Shown here piece by piece: positions 46,827 to 59,737 of a stretch of 64,000 nt of DNA; position 1 is the stretch's first letter, and each line of letters begins with the position of its first letter. Both the position numbers and the translations under genes were made by a program. The notes under the pieces were generated by a model. That model was not told the origin of the DNA. It searched no databases and saw only the letters and a program-made list of their open reading frames with translations. This stretch comes from Oxyruncus cristatus (lineage: Eukaryota; Chordata; Aves; Passeriformes; Cotingidae): NCBI GenBank assembly GCA_013399855.1, contig VXAY01006791.1:62001-126000 (forward strand). Reading direction: 5' to 3'.

Positions 46827-49800
46827 AAAATAAAAATGTCACTCTAACTTAGAGAACAATCCCCCTCCTGCTCTAAAACCTGAGAGCTTCTTGTTTTCTG
46901 TGTTACATTTGTGCATATCCAATGCACACTCATAGGAATTTTTAAGTCAATCTTTAAGTTATCTTCAGGGTATTTCTCTGAAGAACTGTTGAAACTTGTG
47001 CTTTGAATTGTGAGCAATGTCATACCAGGTGGGAAAGCTCTGCTGTGGGTAGGGGCCATTCTGTGTTTGTTGCTGCACACGCATAGGAGTAAAAAGCCTA
47101 ATTTATCAGATCCAAAACCCTGCAGTTTTTTACTGGCAAGTCTGCAATTTATATCGTGGTGCTACCCTCTGAAGGCTCCACTATCATCTGTACATATGTG
47201 CTTGTTACACAGTCCTGTTGTGAAAAGCCATTAGAGTCAACAGATACGCAAATCTTACAGACAAGAATACTGTCATTGATAGGATCCAGCTCTGGAATTT
47301 AAATCCAGAACCATCACTTATTTTTCTAGAATATTTTTGAAGGATTTCCAATTCTGTTTTATGTCATTTTTTTTATTATTATTATATCATATAGAAATTG
47401 GGTAGAACAAAGCCATGCTTTCCCCAGCTTTTAAATCAGAGCTTTTGAAATTCTTGCTGCTGGGAAATCTATATATCATCCCTTAAGACTGCACAGAATC
47501 CTTCAGACAGAGGAAGTTTTTAAGATGGGAGTGTGCTGGATAAATACTTTAAAAAGGAGTCTTTATAGGTTTTAGCTACTTTAAGAGAAGCTGACTGTTT
47601 TCTTTGAGATTTATAGAAAAATCCTCAAGAAAAGAAAAAGAAAGCAATTTACATACAAAATATAATATTACCTTGCAGAACACTTGTGGGTTTGAAGCAT
47701 TTTCATTTGATTTGAAACAGTAATGCCCAAATGGCATTTTAATATAAATCATGTTGTTACAAAAATGAAAACAGCAAGCCTACTATATTTGAAGTTTTTA
47801 ATGTTGCTTGTAGCTTCATCCTCATCCTCAAACAACCTGAAGTGTCTCAGAGCAAAACAAAATCCTGCCTCAAGAGGGATCAAAAAGAAGACATAAAGGG
47901 CTATATTAAATTATTAATTAAATGCAATAATTAATTTATTCACTTACAGCAGTTGACAATCATAGTGAACAAGACATGGAATGAATTTTTCAGTCTTTAT
48001 CATCACTTAAACATTGGGAAGCCCAGGATACTTATTTTTCATGTGATTGCACTGGGATAAAAATGTTTTGTCAAAACTAAGACCACTGCCAGACATGCAT
48101 GATAGATTCTTTCATAAAAAAATGTGAAAAACAAAGTTAATAATTTTTATCTGACTTAAATGATAACACCTGCTAGAGTGCAAAAGGGTGTTAACATTGC
48201 ATGCAGCAGATGAGATTGAACTGCATTCTCTGTGCTCTACACAGACTCCACCACCTGTCCCTCACATGCCCATCTTCTGAAGAACAGTCGTTATCTTCTC
48301 AGGTGTGCCACACCACCTTCTGCTTCCTTGCTTTTGTACGTGAGGTTCACAGCTAACATGGATCCATGTCTGTGAGTACTTCAGACTTCACATTTTGAAT
48401 GCCATTTTGGCACTGGGTCGTCATCTCTGAGCTGCTGGAACAGAGTGCTATTTCTACTGGAGTTCCTTTCAGCCTTTCACTCCCCCACTCTCTGTGCAGT
48501 GAGGCCTAAATTTTTTTTTATTCTGTTACATACATTTCATTAGTTCTTAACTATAAAGGAGTCACAGAGTGAACTAAGTTGCTATGTATTTATTTCAGCT
48601 GAGGTTGCGTCTACTCTGCTCTTCCAGAAGTGTCTTCAGCTAACCCAAGTAGCGTGAATTGATTTTTCTCTTCTGCCATGAGTTTTGTAGCTTATGGTGA
48701 AAATAATAGTACTGATCCACCTATTTTCAAACACTTTTATCTGCTCCTTCAGGAGTCCATTTAGACATCCTCTCTCTCTGTCTGGACTTGTTATTTCCCA
48801 GATGTAAAAAAAAAAGAAAAAAAAAAAGGAGGCCTCAGAGAACTCAGCTATTGGGAATTATAAGATTGCTATGGATGGACTTCTTTCAATCTGATTGATT
48901 TCCAGAAAGGGAGAGAACAAAGAGTGAGCAGGACTGACTGGGTCACCCTCAAAACAAACCTTAGAGCCCCTCTGGATTGCAGTTGAGGAATTGAGCTGGG
49001 GTCTGTACCTGCAGATGGCTGGTAGGTCTGGGCCAGCAGAGGACTGAAAGGAGTGATCAGTCATTGCAGATCCCAGAAGAACCAGTTTTATATGCTACTT
49101 CCACAAAACTTCTGTAAGGTAGGAATATGGCTATCAGTGAAGGTGTAAAAACAAGCTTTTGTGGTCGAGGTGTCCTGGGACTTACAATACACTCTCTGAA
49201 GTATGAACTTTTATGTCTTCCATGTTTTGAGCTGCAATTAGAGCTAATGGAATGGTTTTTTGCTGATCACTCTTTAAAATCTCGTCAGGCTAATGTGATT
49301 TATATACTTGATGTGCGCATTTCATCTACATTTTTATTGTCTGCCAAAGTGTAAACTACATAGTGTACTGGAATGCTATGTTCTAACCTCCTAGATAAAT
49401 CATCATCATTTCAGCTATCATCATGGTAATATTGCTAATAAGTCTATGGCCAATTTTTATGACTTTGATACTAGGGAGATTTGGGCTTTAGGAATTTGCA
49501 ATTGAGAAACCAAGGCTTTCAGTCTTACTTATTACAATGCAAAGAGAAAAGTGAAAATGGATTATTTTTCTTCCTACTTTTTAAAAAAGATTGCTAGTAT
49601 TGGCAGGGAACTGGGCAAATGGAGCAGTTAGTTCCACTTAATGGAGCAAAATTGCTTCCTGCCTGGAGCTTCTTAATGCTTCTTTGAATGCAGCAGGAGG
49701 AGCTTTGCTGGGTTTCCCATAAAACAACTACACAAAAATCTGAGCTTGAAGAAATAATTGGCTGTTCATGTATCAAAATCTGACTGTTTTATTACCTGTG

Positions 49801-50123
49801 AGGTGGTTGGGTGGGTGCTAGTAATAAGCAGAAAGTGCTTGAAACCCATGAGATAACTTCAGCTGTCTGAATTGAGTTCAGCTGATGCTTTTATAACCAT
49901 TATATCAGCCAATTTGTTATGAAGACCTTACTGTATGCTGTGATATCCCTTAGACTTAATGGCGTTGGCTGCTGAAAAACACAACAGTGTGGGTATGTAG
50001 CTCAGGCAGATAGTGTTCTTCACTGTTGTAGCAGCTGGTGCTGGTTCATACATTCTTTATTCATTCATCATAACGTCCTGGAAATAGTAAATTAATGTTT
50101 TAAGAGCATTGGATCTTACCCAG
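46827..50123. other. No recognisable gene or repeat
   Basis: No element recognised. A-rich tracts lie near 48806-48827. A plus-strand frame at 49127-49354 reads somewhat protein-like but has no acceptor/donor pair. Any upstream exon of the 50.1-kb candidate would have to lie here or farther left; I did not find one. Confidence 0.4.
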
Positions 50124-50397
50124 ATGTGAATTTCAAGGAGAAGAATGTTGAAAGAGAAGGCAGACTGAAAATGAATGAGGAAAACCAATATTTAATGTTC
50201 ATCGAGTGGCATAATAATAGACTTGAATGGTTCAAATTAGAAAAGTATTTTGATGATGAGCTAGGGAAGAGATTAAGAAGGATAACAAAGGAATTGCATC
50301 CAAAATCCAACTACCAGTGTACTGAATTGAGAAGAATTCTTTATGTCATTGTTTTTGACTATTTAAAATTTGGAAGACACTTTTCCAAAAATAACAG
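50124..50397 (+). CDS. Candidate internal coding exon, unrecognised protein
   Basis: A 274-base segment bordered by 'ggatcttacccag' (acceptor-like, with a short pyrimidine tract) and 'aacag/gtagga' (donor-like). One frame is open throughout, entering in phase 1 and leaving in phase 2, about 91 codons. The product is highly charged with regular hydrophobic positions: 'NEENQYLMFIEWHNNRLEWF', then 'KLEKYFDDELGKRLRRITKE', a Cys in 'NYQCTELRRILYV' and 'DYLKFGRHFSKN'. This composition suits a helical protein region and is unlike the Phe/Ser/Leu-rich chance frames nearby. Immediately after the donor the frame would hit a stop (AGG TAG), and a stop also lies at 50093, so it is exon-like rather than a single-exon gene. 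I do not recognise the family. It could still be a chance frame or a pseudogene piece. Confidence 0.35.
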
Positions 50398-51603
50398 GTA
50401 GGAGCATAAGTACCACTAGGAGTACACCAGGAATGTTTGAAAATGGTCTTTGACCATGAACAATACTATGTTGTATGGACTGTCTAAGTCTGATGCTTTC
50501 TAACTACTATGTTTTGCTGTAAAACATAGTTTTGCATGAATATATGTCACTTTTTTGGGGCATAAGTCACTCTATTGACTTAAAAATCTGATATACAGGG
50601 TGCACTGCAGCAGGGAGAAATAGTGCATACAGCACTTGGCCACCCATTTTCCTGAAGGAGATATGTTACACAACTTAGGTGTTGCTTTTATATTATTATT
50701 TATTTATTTTTATTTTATTTTCCATTAGTTGAAGAAAGGCAGCACTGGTAATATAGGCCAGGGTCACTACATAAAGAGAGGTTCTTAATCTGCTGGAAAA
50801 AGTCTTTGGCAATATTGATATTGCTTCTATTTATAAAAATAGGAGTTTATCCAGCTTTGTTTAGTGCTTTTTTTACTGTTTGGTGCCACCCATCTTTAGA
50901 CAGATATTTTTTTAACAGTGTCACTGACAGCTCTAGATGTAATTTTATTGTTAGTTCTTTTCATTATTTTAAAATTTTTGGGTGGAGGAATACACTGTAA
51001 AAATAAATATTCTCATAAACTGCTATAGCCTATTGGTTTGATTACTATTTGTCACCAAATGTGGTGTTTATGGTAGTTTTAGCATTGACAATTTGGAATC
51101 GGGAAGATATGCCAGAAATAAGCACTTATCTTTTAGCATTGTATGTCGCTTTAATACACATTTATTTGGATTCTTAACTTTTACATTTTCCCATTATGTT
51201 GAGAAATAGAGAATAATTTATTTTGCATTTAATAAATTACCACCTTTTTATTCATGGTCTGTGTCAAACTGAATTTGCATGAAATTTTGAATTCAATTAA
51301 TGCAAAAGCACTGTTTAAAACTGTTTCTGTTACTTGATTAGAATGAACTGACCTTTTCTGTTGGAGATGCTGAAACCTCAACTTGAAATTTGTTAGATAT
51401 TTCTAGTGATAAATTGTTTAAGAAAAACCTAAAAGTGTTTTTTAATTTCAATACAATTAATTAAGGCAAAACCTTTCATGTGTTACAGAAATGGAAAGAC
51501 TTTGATTTTTGGGGAAGGAATAAAGTAAATATAATTTTGATTAAGGGTTTGGTCTCAGGTCCTCAAAGAGGATTTTGTTCACTGCCAGTCCTGGTGGTGG
51601 GAA

Positions 51604-51625
51604 CCTGTGCCTGTGCCTGTGCCTG
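51604..51625. repeat. 6-bp microsatellite (CCTGTG)n
   Basis: Three perfect 'cctgtg' units followed by 'cctg'. It lies inside a chance open frame at 51480-51719. Confidence 0.9.
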
Positions 51626-51960
51626 GCAGGTTACCAGTTGTGCACTTCATAGTGCTGTTTTGGGAATTTGGAATCCAGATAGTATGGTCCTGCTCAGAAA
51701 GTTTCTTTCCTTATGTTGATTGTTGGTGTCTATAAGTTTGGTTTGGTTCTCTTCTGGTTAAGTGGTATTTTCCTTAGAATGCTTAAGAAGATATAATTGG
51801 TTGTGTTCCTCTTTAAATAAATACGGCAGATTTGGGCTCTTGGATTGATATACAGACACCTCTAATTTTGGATAGATTTTTTTAATGGTTTTAATAAAAA
51901 TACTTAGTCTTTGTTTATTTTGGTTATGTTTGTCCTCTTTATTTTCATCTTTCTAAGCAG

Positions 51961-52021
51961 AATTAAAGTAGTTCAAGCTCTAACTCTAGAATTCAACAGA
52001 AGCTCAGAATTGACTTACTAA
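51961..52021 (+). CDS. Possible terminal exon continuing the 50.1-kb candidate
   Basis: A strong acceptor, with a long pyrimidine-rich tract ('tcctctttattttcatcttt' then 'ctaagcag'), ends at 51960. If spliced to 50397 the phase matches: AG from the upstream exon plus A here makes Arg, followed by 19 codons ('IKVVQALTLEFNRSSELTY') and a TAA stop at 52019-52021. The evidence is only acceptor quality and phase; a stop within 20 codons is expected often by chance. An 'attaaa' near 52079 could serve as a weak poly(A) signal. Inference only. Confidence 0.2.
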
Positions 52022-55000
52022 CTTTCGGAAGTATGAGAAGGCCATTTAAGTGACCTATCAGTTGGTATAATTACTGGGATTAAAATGTATTTTCCATTCT
52101 GAAGTATCTGTCTTAAGTATTTTCTTTTTGTGTATAACCCCTTTAAAAAAATCTATTACTTTTAATGGCTGAGTTTTTCAAACTTTTAAAAACAATGATT
52201 TTAAAATTAGCCAAACATAGCTGAAGGCCTATTAGACAAACCTGGTATACTTTATAGATCTGAGATGTGGAGGAAATGCATTGCATATCTGAAGGTATGA
52301 ACAATGTCACCTTTAGTATGCTTGTACACAGTGGTTTGCAGTGATGCCTCCATGTTCAGTTTATGGCTTAAAAGCTGATAATGTGTATATTCATTTTCAG
52401 TAATGTGTTTTATTTTTAAATTCTCTGTTTTTGCACATTTGCTTATGACTTTAGTTGTTTATTCTGCAGCACCTTGGACTGTAACAGAAACTGAGATTTA
52501 AATTAGCACCAAGTCTAATGACTACAAAGGCAGTTCTAAATTTACAATGCATAAACATTTAGGAGAAGATGAGTATCTGTTAACACAAAATAGCAGTAGG
52601 TGTTCATGTGCTTAAGGACTGATGCACCAAAGGTCAGAAATTAGTTTCAAACTAAATGGTTCTGTGGTATTAGGGATTAAAAAGGGGGATATAGCTCTCA
52701 CTTGGATACATGTATGAGCGTGCATATTTCCCCTTTCTCTCAGTCATACAAAACCCTTTGGCAACGTCCTAACTAAGCACGTATGCACCTCTTATGAAGC
52801 AAATGAGGTGTTTGTCATGCTGGGAGACAAGAACGCGCATTGTATTGTTTCTGAGGTGATTAGAATGGGAAGAGCATCAGGAGCTGCCGCAGTCATATGT
52901 AAAGTGAAGCAGCCCCCCGTTCAGACAAACAGGGCTTTAGTTGAACAGGAGAATGAGGGAAAGGTCATTACTATGGCTACTGAAGTAGCAATTGGAGCTG
53001 TATTAATGGCCACCAAAAAAAAATTGCCATATGGAAGTTCACAGCAGGGCAAGGACATAGATGCCAATCTTTAGTTACGGAATAAGAGGATTGTTCGAAG
53101 ACCTGGATGTGCTGCCTTTCAATTCATTTTACCACATTTGACCACTGACCTGAAAAAAGGAATAATATTAGAGTCTGAAATCTAATTGTGCTCGGGTACA
53201 GTTAACCAGAACACTTGCTGCTAGCTTGATGCCAAGAAACTCATACAGCAAATATTGATCCATGCAATTCCCAAAGGAAAAAGAATCAACTTTTTGTCAG
53301 GTGTCAAATGTGATAACCAAAAGAATGAGTTGCCTTTCACAGGAAACTCTTTGAGCATTTTTCAGACTGGATATTCAGGTGTCTCCTGCCATCTAAGACC
53401 TTGAACTAGGAAGGCAGTTGGGTACTTCATAAATCTCTCTTACTGAGGAAAACACTTAAGCACAAACTCAGTCTTTAAACTTGATTACAAAACTGTCCTT
53501 TCTGGAAAAGGTGACAAATATTTTATGACTTCTAAGGCAATCTTACCCCAGCAAGACCACACATACTTCATGTCCGTAATAGGCTTTGTAAACAGTTTAC
53601 TACATCTAGATGTGAAATTGTTGAGAAAGAGGGGAAGTGATAAAAGTGAACAAAGGGAGCAAGAGGAATGAGAATAAGGTTGTGGGCTACAGATATTTTT
53701 AGTCATAAAAAGAATTCCAGTCCTTTTATACTAGATTAGTACACATGGATTGGAAGAGTAAAAATCTGCCTGTTTGGGGGGTTTTTATTTCTTTTCTGTA
53801 GAGGGAGTGCTAACAACAAACCCATTTACCACTATTTGTCACACAGTAATACTATGGTCTAATCCTCTATGGCATACCTTGAGTGACTGAGAAAAGCAAG
53901 CTGAGAAAAGATTTTCAGTGTGAAATGTCTGGGATGTGAAAGCAAAATTTAATCTATGATATAAATAGTGTCACAACCCCTATTATAATTATGCACTGAA
54001 GCAGACTGAGATGAAGGGTTTACTAACACATCTTAACTGCCCTTTCTTTGCTGATTTAGGCCAGAAACAAAAATCATTCACAGAGTCGTGTCTTTGTGCT
54101 AAGCAGCACTGGATTAAAAGAGAAAATGGGGTGGAGGGGGAAGGAGCGACAGCCAAAACAGTAGTAATGAAGAGTAGGATTGTCTTTTTTGTCTTTGCTT
54201 TACATGAATATTTTATCCCTCTGTCCATGGTACTGATAGGTAAAATTGTAAGGATATGACCTGCTTCTGGACAGTTTACTGTTTGGTCACTATTTTATGA
54301 GAAATACTGGTAGACAAAGGTTTATTTTTAACTGGAGAACAAACAGTAAACTTCTATGGATATGCTTACATATATTAAGATTTTATTAATTTAACAGCTG
54401 AGTGATTTTTCATAGTACTTGACCCAAGTGGCTGTGATCTCCACTTGCATACTGCATGGTTTATTAATGCTCCAGCACCCTCACTGAATGCTAAGGAACA
54501 CCAGTAAGAGGCTCACAATACTTAATTTCTTGCTTGAAGACCAATCTCCTAGTCAGGCAACTGTCAGAGGTAATAATTAGCAAATCATTGCTTTGCTTTA
54601 AAATGAAATCTGTGGGTTCAAAACTGCCTCCCTGTGGGGAGACAAGGGCATAAAGCTACTTCTTGGAAGATGCAACTTTGTAATTTTAACGAAGGGATGA
54701 TACAGTCATCGTAGGGATTTATATTCAGTGACCCTCAGAGGCTTCTTATGGTCAGTTATTCTCGGCCCTCATACATGTAGGAAGAAAACTGGAAATATCA
54801 CCTGAATGAATCTGAATGTCTCAAAAAGCCAAAAGGCAAATGAAGGTGGTGTACTGATATAGATTATATTTAATTTAATCAATAGTGATTTGAAGCAGTC
54901 TTAACACTTTTTTGGTATCTGCCACATGAATTTTAAACTCAAGACCGGTGTTACTGTATCAGTAACAGGAATTTTACTATTCATTAATCTAGTGATGTCA

Positions 55001-56400
55001 ATTTACTCCTAGCTACTGTTACTTTAATAATTGTAATAAAATGATGACAGATGTTCCTTCATGGAAGTACAGTCTGCTGATAAGTTTTCCTGTGTTTCAG
55101 ATGTACGGTCATGACTCAGTCATGTTTGGGGCTCTTTGTGCCTGCTTCTTTTCTTCCCCATGACAGAAAGATAGGTGCTTGAGAATCTAAAATCACACAA
55201 GGAAATAAAACTGCATTGGCTTTGTGCAAATAATCACCTGGTTATATTGCATATATTAGTAACGAATCAAGTCTTCTAAATGAGATTTCTTAGACACCAA
55301 TAGATTCAATTTTGTATTGGTTCAAAATCTTTTCAATATAATCCTTCAAGTGAAGTGGAACAACCTTCTAAAAGGAAAAAATAAATGCAAAAGGAAAAAA
55401 AATATAAGCTATGACCCTTCTCAGGTTCTTTGTAATTACAATGGCAATAATTTTTTTTAAACTCTACAATTTATATTACCATTATTTAATCTGAATAAAT
55501 ATTTCAACAAATATTTGGTGAAAATTTTCTTGTGTGCATTGCCATGCTAGTTGAGTGAGCAGCAGTATATACAATATCTGAAGTAATAAAGATATATTTC
55601 CTACTCATGTATTACACTGAATTCTCTGCATGCAGTACCGTACCCCTGTTTTTTCTTTGGAGTTTAATGGTTTGGGGTTTTTTTCCTAGTTTTCCTGTAT
55701 GTCAGTGTGGGTGCAACTTTATCAGGGCTGCTAATATGTATTCTACAGCTAGTGTGTTATGAATTTTGGACAGGAAGGATCTTTTTTCTTGTGCACTCCG
55801 AACTCTGTAATCTACGTTCACTAACTACATTTATGGGAAAATTTCTGTTGTTTTGTAGGTTATAAGACTGTTTTAGTGTCTTAAATTCACTTTGTCTATT
55901 AATTTCCAAAGATGTTTTTTGTACATACTACAAAGTAACAGCAGTTATATCTATTGCATAATAGAAACCAAAGGGAAAAGACAAAATGATCTTTCCTGTA
56001 AAGATTTTCAATTATTAAGCTGTTGAGATTTTACTGTTTGTAGGAGAAATAAAGTACCTTGGGAAGAGATCAGTGCAGAAGAGGAACACGCCTGAAAACA
56101 CTGGACAGCATTACCCTGTGTCTCTCGAGCTGTTCCAAGCCTGGAAAAGTCTTAACCACGTGCTGTAGATGCGTTGTTTTACAGAGAGTGTAAATTTAAC
56201 TTTGCAACAAGGAAAAAGGCAGCTTCTTTATTGCTTGGAGACTTTGAGTCAAAACTGGTATATTTTTTTGGGAGAAATGTTGCAACTGTTATGCCCATTC
56301 AGGCTTTAGTAATAGATCATGAGGTATGACAATGCCTTCTTTTTGGGAAATTCTGGCACTGGTAGGCTTTTCTCCTGGGCACAAAATCTACTTTTCCCTT
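52022..56400. other. No recognisable gene or repeat
   Basis: If the 50-52 kb exons are real, the first part may be a 3' UTR. Frames at 52808-53074 and 54011-54259 (plus) and 53485-53706 (minus) were examined; none has a recognisable domain or a convincing pair of splice sites. No transposon was recognised. Confidence 0.4.
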
Positions 56401-56770
56401 TGTTGTGGTTTAGCCCCAGCAAGCAGCCAAGCCCTATACAGCCGCTTGCTCACGCCCCTACCAGCAGGATGGGGCAGAGAACTGGAAGGGTAAAAGCTGG
56501 AAAATCCATGAGCCGAGAAAAATACAGTTTAATAGGAAAAGCAAAACCCACCCAAGCAAAGCAAAATAAGGAATTAACCCACTGCTTCCCATGGGTAGGC
56601 GGGTGTGTAGCCCCCTCCAGAAGCAGGGCCCCATCACATGTAGCGGTTACTTTGGAAGACAAAGGCCATCGCTCCTAACACCCCCTTACTTTATATACCG
56701 AGCATGGTGTCATAAGGCCTGGAATATCCCTTTAGTAAGCTGGAGTCACCCATCTAGAAATAACTAGCAC
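56401..56770 (-). mobile_element. ERV LTR, U3 truncated, promoter core retained
   Basis: The plus strand starts 'tgttgtggtttagccccagc' and continues 'cagccgcttgctcacgcccc', 'gcaggatggggcagagaact', so the LTR end ('...aaccacaaca') is on the minus strand. Also on the minus strand are a TATA box (TATATAAA, 56690-56697) next to a decayed CRE-like 'gagcatggtgtcat', and an ATTAAA poly(A)-type signal at 56528-56533. The upstream U3 cannot be followed past about 56770, where similarity to the LTR at 60904-61436 stops. No internal retroviral genes adjoin. The 119-codon plus-strand frame at 56319-56678 is antisense to the LTR and not a gene. Confidence 0.85.
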
Positions 56771-58841
56771 CAGAAATGACCTCTCTTGGAACCAACAGTG
56801 TAAGATGGAAACGGAAGGTAGTATAGCAACTTAGTGTCCTGGCACAGTTCATCTACGGTGTTTTTAATGAGGCTGAGAGATTTTTCAACTGGCACCATCT
56901 CCCACAGTATTCACGGGCTGGAAGTACTCCCAAGAGAAGCCTTTTGCTTATACCTTCAGAACACTCCTACAGTGTTGTAGTTTCCCCTCATATGTGATAT
57001 GTCTGCTTTAGCTATTTTCTTTACTGACCTGTTTCTACAGTGAGTGGATTTTTAGGGCTGGCACATCTTGAAATGTCAGATTAAAGCTTAAGATTTTAAT
57101 GCTTGGGTTTTTTAACTGAAACTAAAAATTAGTGGTTTATCCGCAATTTCTTCCATAAAAAGAATTGAATATTCCAAGTAAAAAATACAGTGTTTCTTTC
57201 AGCATATATGTCATCTAGTAGTAGTCTGAACCTCATTTTGGCCCATAGTTTTGTAAAGTCAGAGGGGAAAGTGACTTGTTTCTCCTTTGAACTAAGTTAT
57301 GACACCCAAATCTGGATTTAAGGCTTCACTCTCCTTGACTTTAAAGAGAGTTGAGGGGTGTTTTGTTTTTTTTTTGGAGAATACTGGACACTGGGAGAAA
57401 ACTTTGCCTTGCAGGAAGAATTTACGCTTTGTTGCCTAGTTGGAAGTATTTAGGTGTATGTCTTGGTGCAAGTTTTGAAACAAGCACAAATGCATATAAT
57501 TCTGAATTTGTGTTTAAACCCCCTAGAAAGGTAAGTGGTACTGGCTCCAAAATTCCAGGATCTCTGGTTTTTGGTTTTTTTTCTGAGGATTCTCTGTGGG
57601 GATTTTGGTGTACACAGGTTTTTTTGTTTGCTTGTTTTTTGTTTGCTTGTTTTTTGTTTGGTTTTGGGTTTTTGGGGGGGTTTCTTTTTGTGAGCTTCAT
57701 ATTTAGATTTTAGCTGTGTTCTTGTGGTATCTGGAAGTCTATAAAGAATATGAAATTATATACACAGCTCAGAGCACGACGTCTACTCTGCTTTTTGTGT
57801 TGTAGTAGCTGGATATAGAATTTTACAGGTCTAACTCTGGAGAAGAAAGATGTACCAACCCACAGATCTGAGTGTGTTGAGGTCCCAAATGCATAAGACA
57901 CCATCACAAAGAGGCTGGATTTCCTTGCAGTGAAGTAGATCTTGCAGATTAATGACATGACCTGAATGATTATTTACTATGCCATTTGGAAGATAGGCTG
58001 GCCATCTTTTTTGTTGCTGCTGGCAGGTCACTTGAAAAAAACAATTATAATTTCTTAGTGTCATTATCAGAATTTGTAAGTTCCCAGTGCCCTCAAGCTA
58101 CTTGAATATTCAAAAGAATGTGGCTTCGTGACACGCGGGTCTTCAGACCTGTCAGTTGCTGGTGTGTGGATCAGAATCAATGTGAAGCAAGGTCTTATCA
58201 CAGGCCAGTCCATCGTTCTTCTTGGGCTGCAGAGTGTGTTGTAGAGCAGCTGATGATTGTTGCCAACGCTATCGGCTGAAACAGGCAAAATTACGTTATT
58301 AGTCTCTCCTTAAATATCAGTGATAAGTACTCCATGGAGATACACCAGAAAAGATTTGGGTCTATTGTCCTTCCTCACTCTTTCCTTTCTCTCCCTCCCT
58401 CTGCTTCCCAAATGTTTACATTCTGTGGCCTTTTTGCCTGCATCAATAAAAAGAATGAAGCTATATAAAAGAAAATTATTACCTTATCAGAGTGAGTACT
58501 GCCCTAGTGGTATAGTAAAATGATGGGCATCACAGCAAATGCTAAACTAACATCTATTAAAAATCATATCCTTTGAAACTCCAGAAACACCCTGAGAAAA
58601 CTCCTACATCACCATCCTCAGTAACTACATGATGGAAACACCAGAGAAAAGAAGCTTAAGCACTTTAAACTTAAGTCTCATTAAATGTTACGGTATCTGC
58701 AGACTTCAGCCTTTTAGAAAAGTGAGGAGGGGATATCTAGCCATGAAATGCATGGCAAATCCTGCAAGTACTGCAACAAAACTAGTGTAAAATTCTGCTG
58801 TGTTGTTAAGAGTGTTATGCAAGCTTAAAGATGGGTAGGTA
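56771..58841. other. No recognised element; weak minus-strand open segments
   Basis: Contains a T/G-rich tract at 57565-57690 (listed separately) and two adjacent minus-strand frames at 57831-58288 discussed in the findings. No repeat family is recognised. Confidence 0.4.
57565..57690. repeat. T/G-rich tract with 15-bp units
   Basis: T/G-dominated plus strand. The 15-base unit 'gtttgcttgtttttt' occurs at 57626-57640 and 57641-57655 with a partial third, followed by a G7 run near 57674-57680. Same flavour as 34060-34345. Confidence 0.88.
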
Positions 58842-59396
58842 TGTTGATCTTACCTATGAAGCCCAAAAAGGCATATATAGACTGCTTAGAGACAGAGTTT
58901 TATGTCCTTAAACAGCAAAGTATTTATTCGCGATCATGGGAAGCCCCAGCTCGTGCTGGACAAAGAGCTTCGAAGTGGTCAGTGTAAGGGCAGGTAATTT
59001 ATACAGTTTTTGAAGGTGATTACAACATCTTTACATACATATTCATACTATTACATTATTAGATTACAATATTCATAGCAGGTGGAGTTAGGGCGGAGTC
59101 CGGGGCATGGTCTTCATTTCGGGGAATAATTTGGTGGTACATCCTGTTACTTCATCGCTGAGTCTGGGGTCCCCGAAGTCTTCCTCACTTTGACCTCTCT
59201 AACTTTCCATTGTCTTTGCCCCAGTCACTGAAGCTTGGAGAAAGCCCTGGCTTCAGGCCTATTTTACCTATTCAGATGTCTACCCTAGCTTACTTTGCCG
59301 TAATTTATTACCCCTAAGCCCCTTGTGTAATGCTCCTAGTGTTCTTCTGTGGGTCTAGGTCTGCTGAACTGAACAGAACAACATTTCCTCTGAGCA
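58842..59396 (-). mobile_element. Solo ERV LTR, CpG-rich, signals intact
   Basis: A 555-base segment framed by TG ('tgttgatcttacctatgaag') and CA ('cctctgagca'). Reading the minus strand, a TATA box (TATAAAT at 58997-59003) is followed about 75 bases later by AATAAA (58923-58928), the U3-R arrangement of an LTR. It keeps many CpGs ('ttcgcgatcatgggaagccc', 'gcggagtccggggcatgg', 'ttcggggaat', 'ccccgaag') against a CpG-poor surround, which suggests a fairly recent insertion. Flanks 'gggtaggta' (58833-58841) and 'gggtagata' (59397-59405) match at 8 of 9 bases, longer than the usual 4-6-base retroviral duplication. Family name not assigned; ERVK-like is a guess. Confidence 0.6.
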
Positions 59397-59737
59397 GGGT
59401 AGATATGAGGGGGGGTTAGCTTTCTTAGAGCAAGATACTTTAGTTAACCCTTTTAAAGTCTTGCTTTGCTTCACCTATGGCAGTGAGTTTCATGGATATA
59501 CAGTATGCTCACACTTGTGTAACCAGAAGCAGAACTGAATGATTAGTTGACCAAAATTTTATTAAGGTTTGGGGTTTCTTGGTGATTTCTTGGATCAGAG
59601 AGTTGTCATCTGGATGTGGTTGTCAGCTGCTGACTGGGATTCAAGCCAAATGGAAAACTAGCTGCAAGATGACCTGTTCACAATAAGTAGAACAAAGAGC
59701 TCTTTATCCTTGTGTGAATAGCTTAATCTGTTTTGTA

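Noticed and set aside
52808..53074. Pseudogene or exon with 88 codons
   Set aside because: Product reads partly protein-like, but no acceptor, donor or family was recognised.
56319..56678. 119-codon plus-strand gene
   Set aside because: Lies antisense to an ERV LTR; composition follows the LTR sequence.
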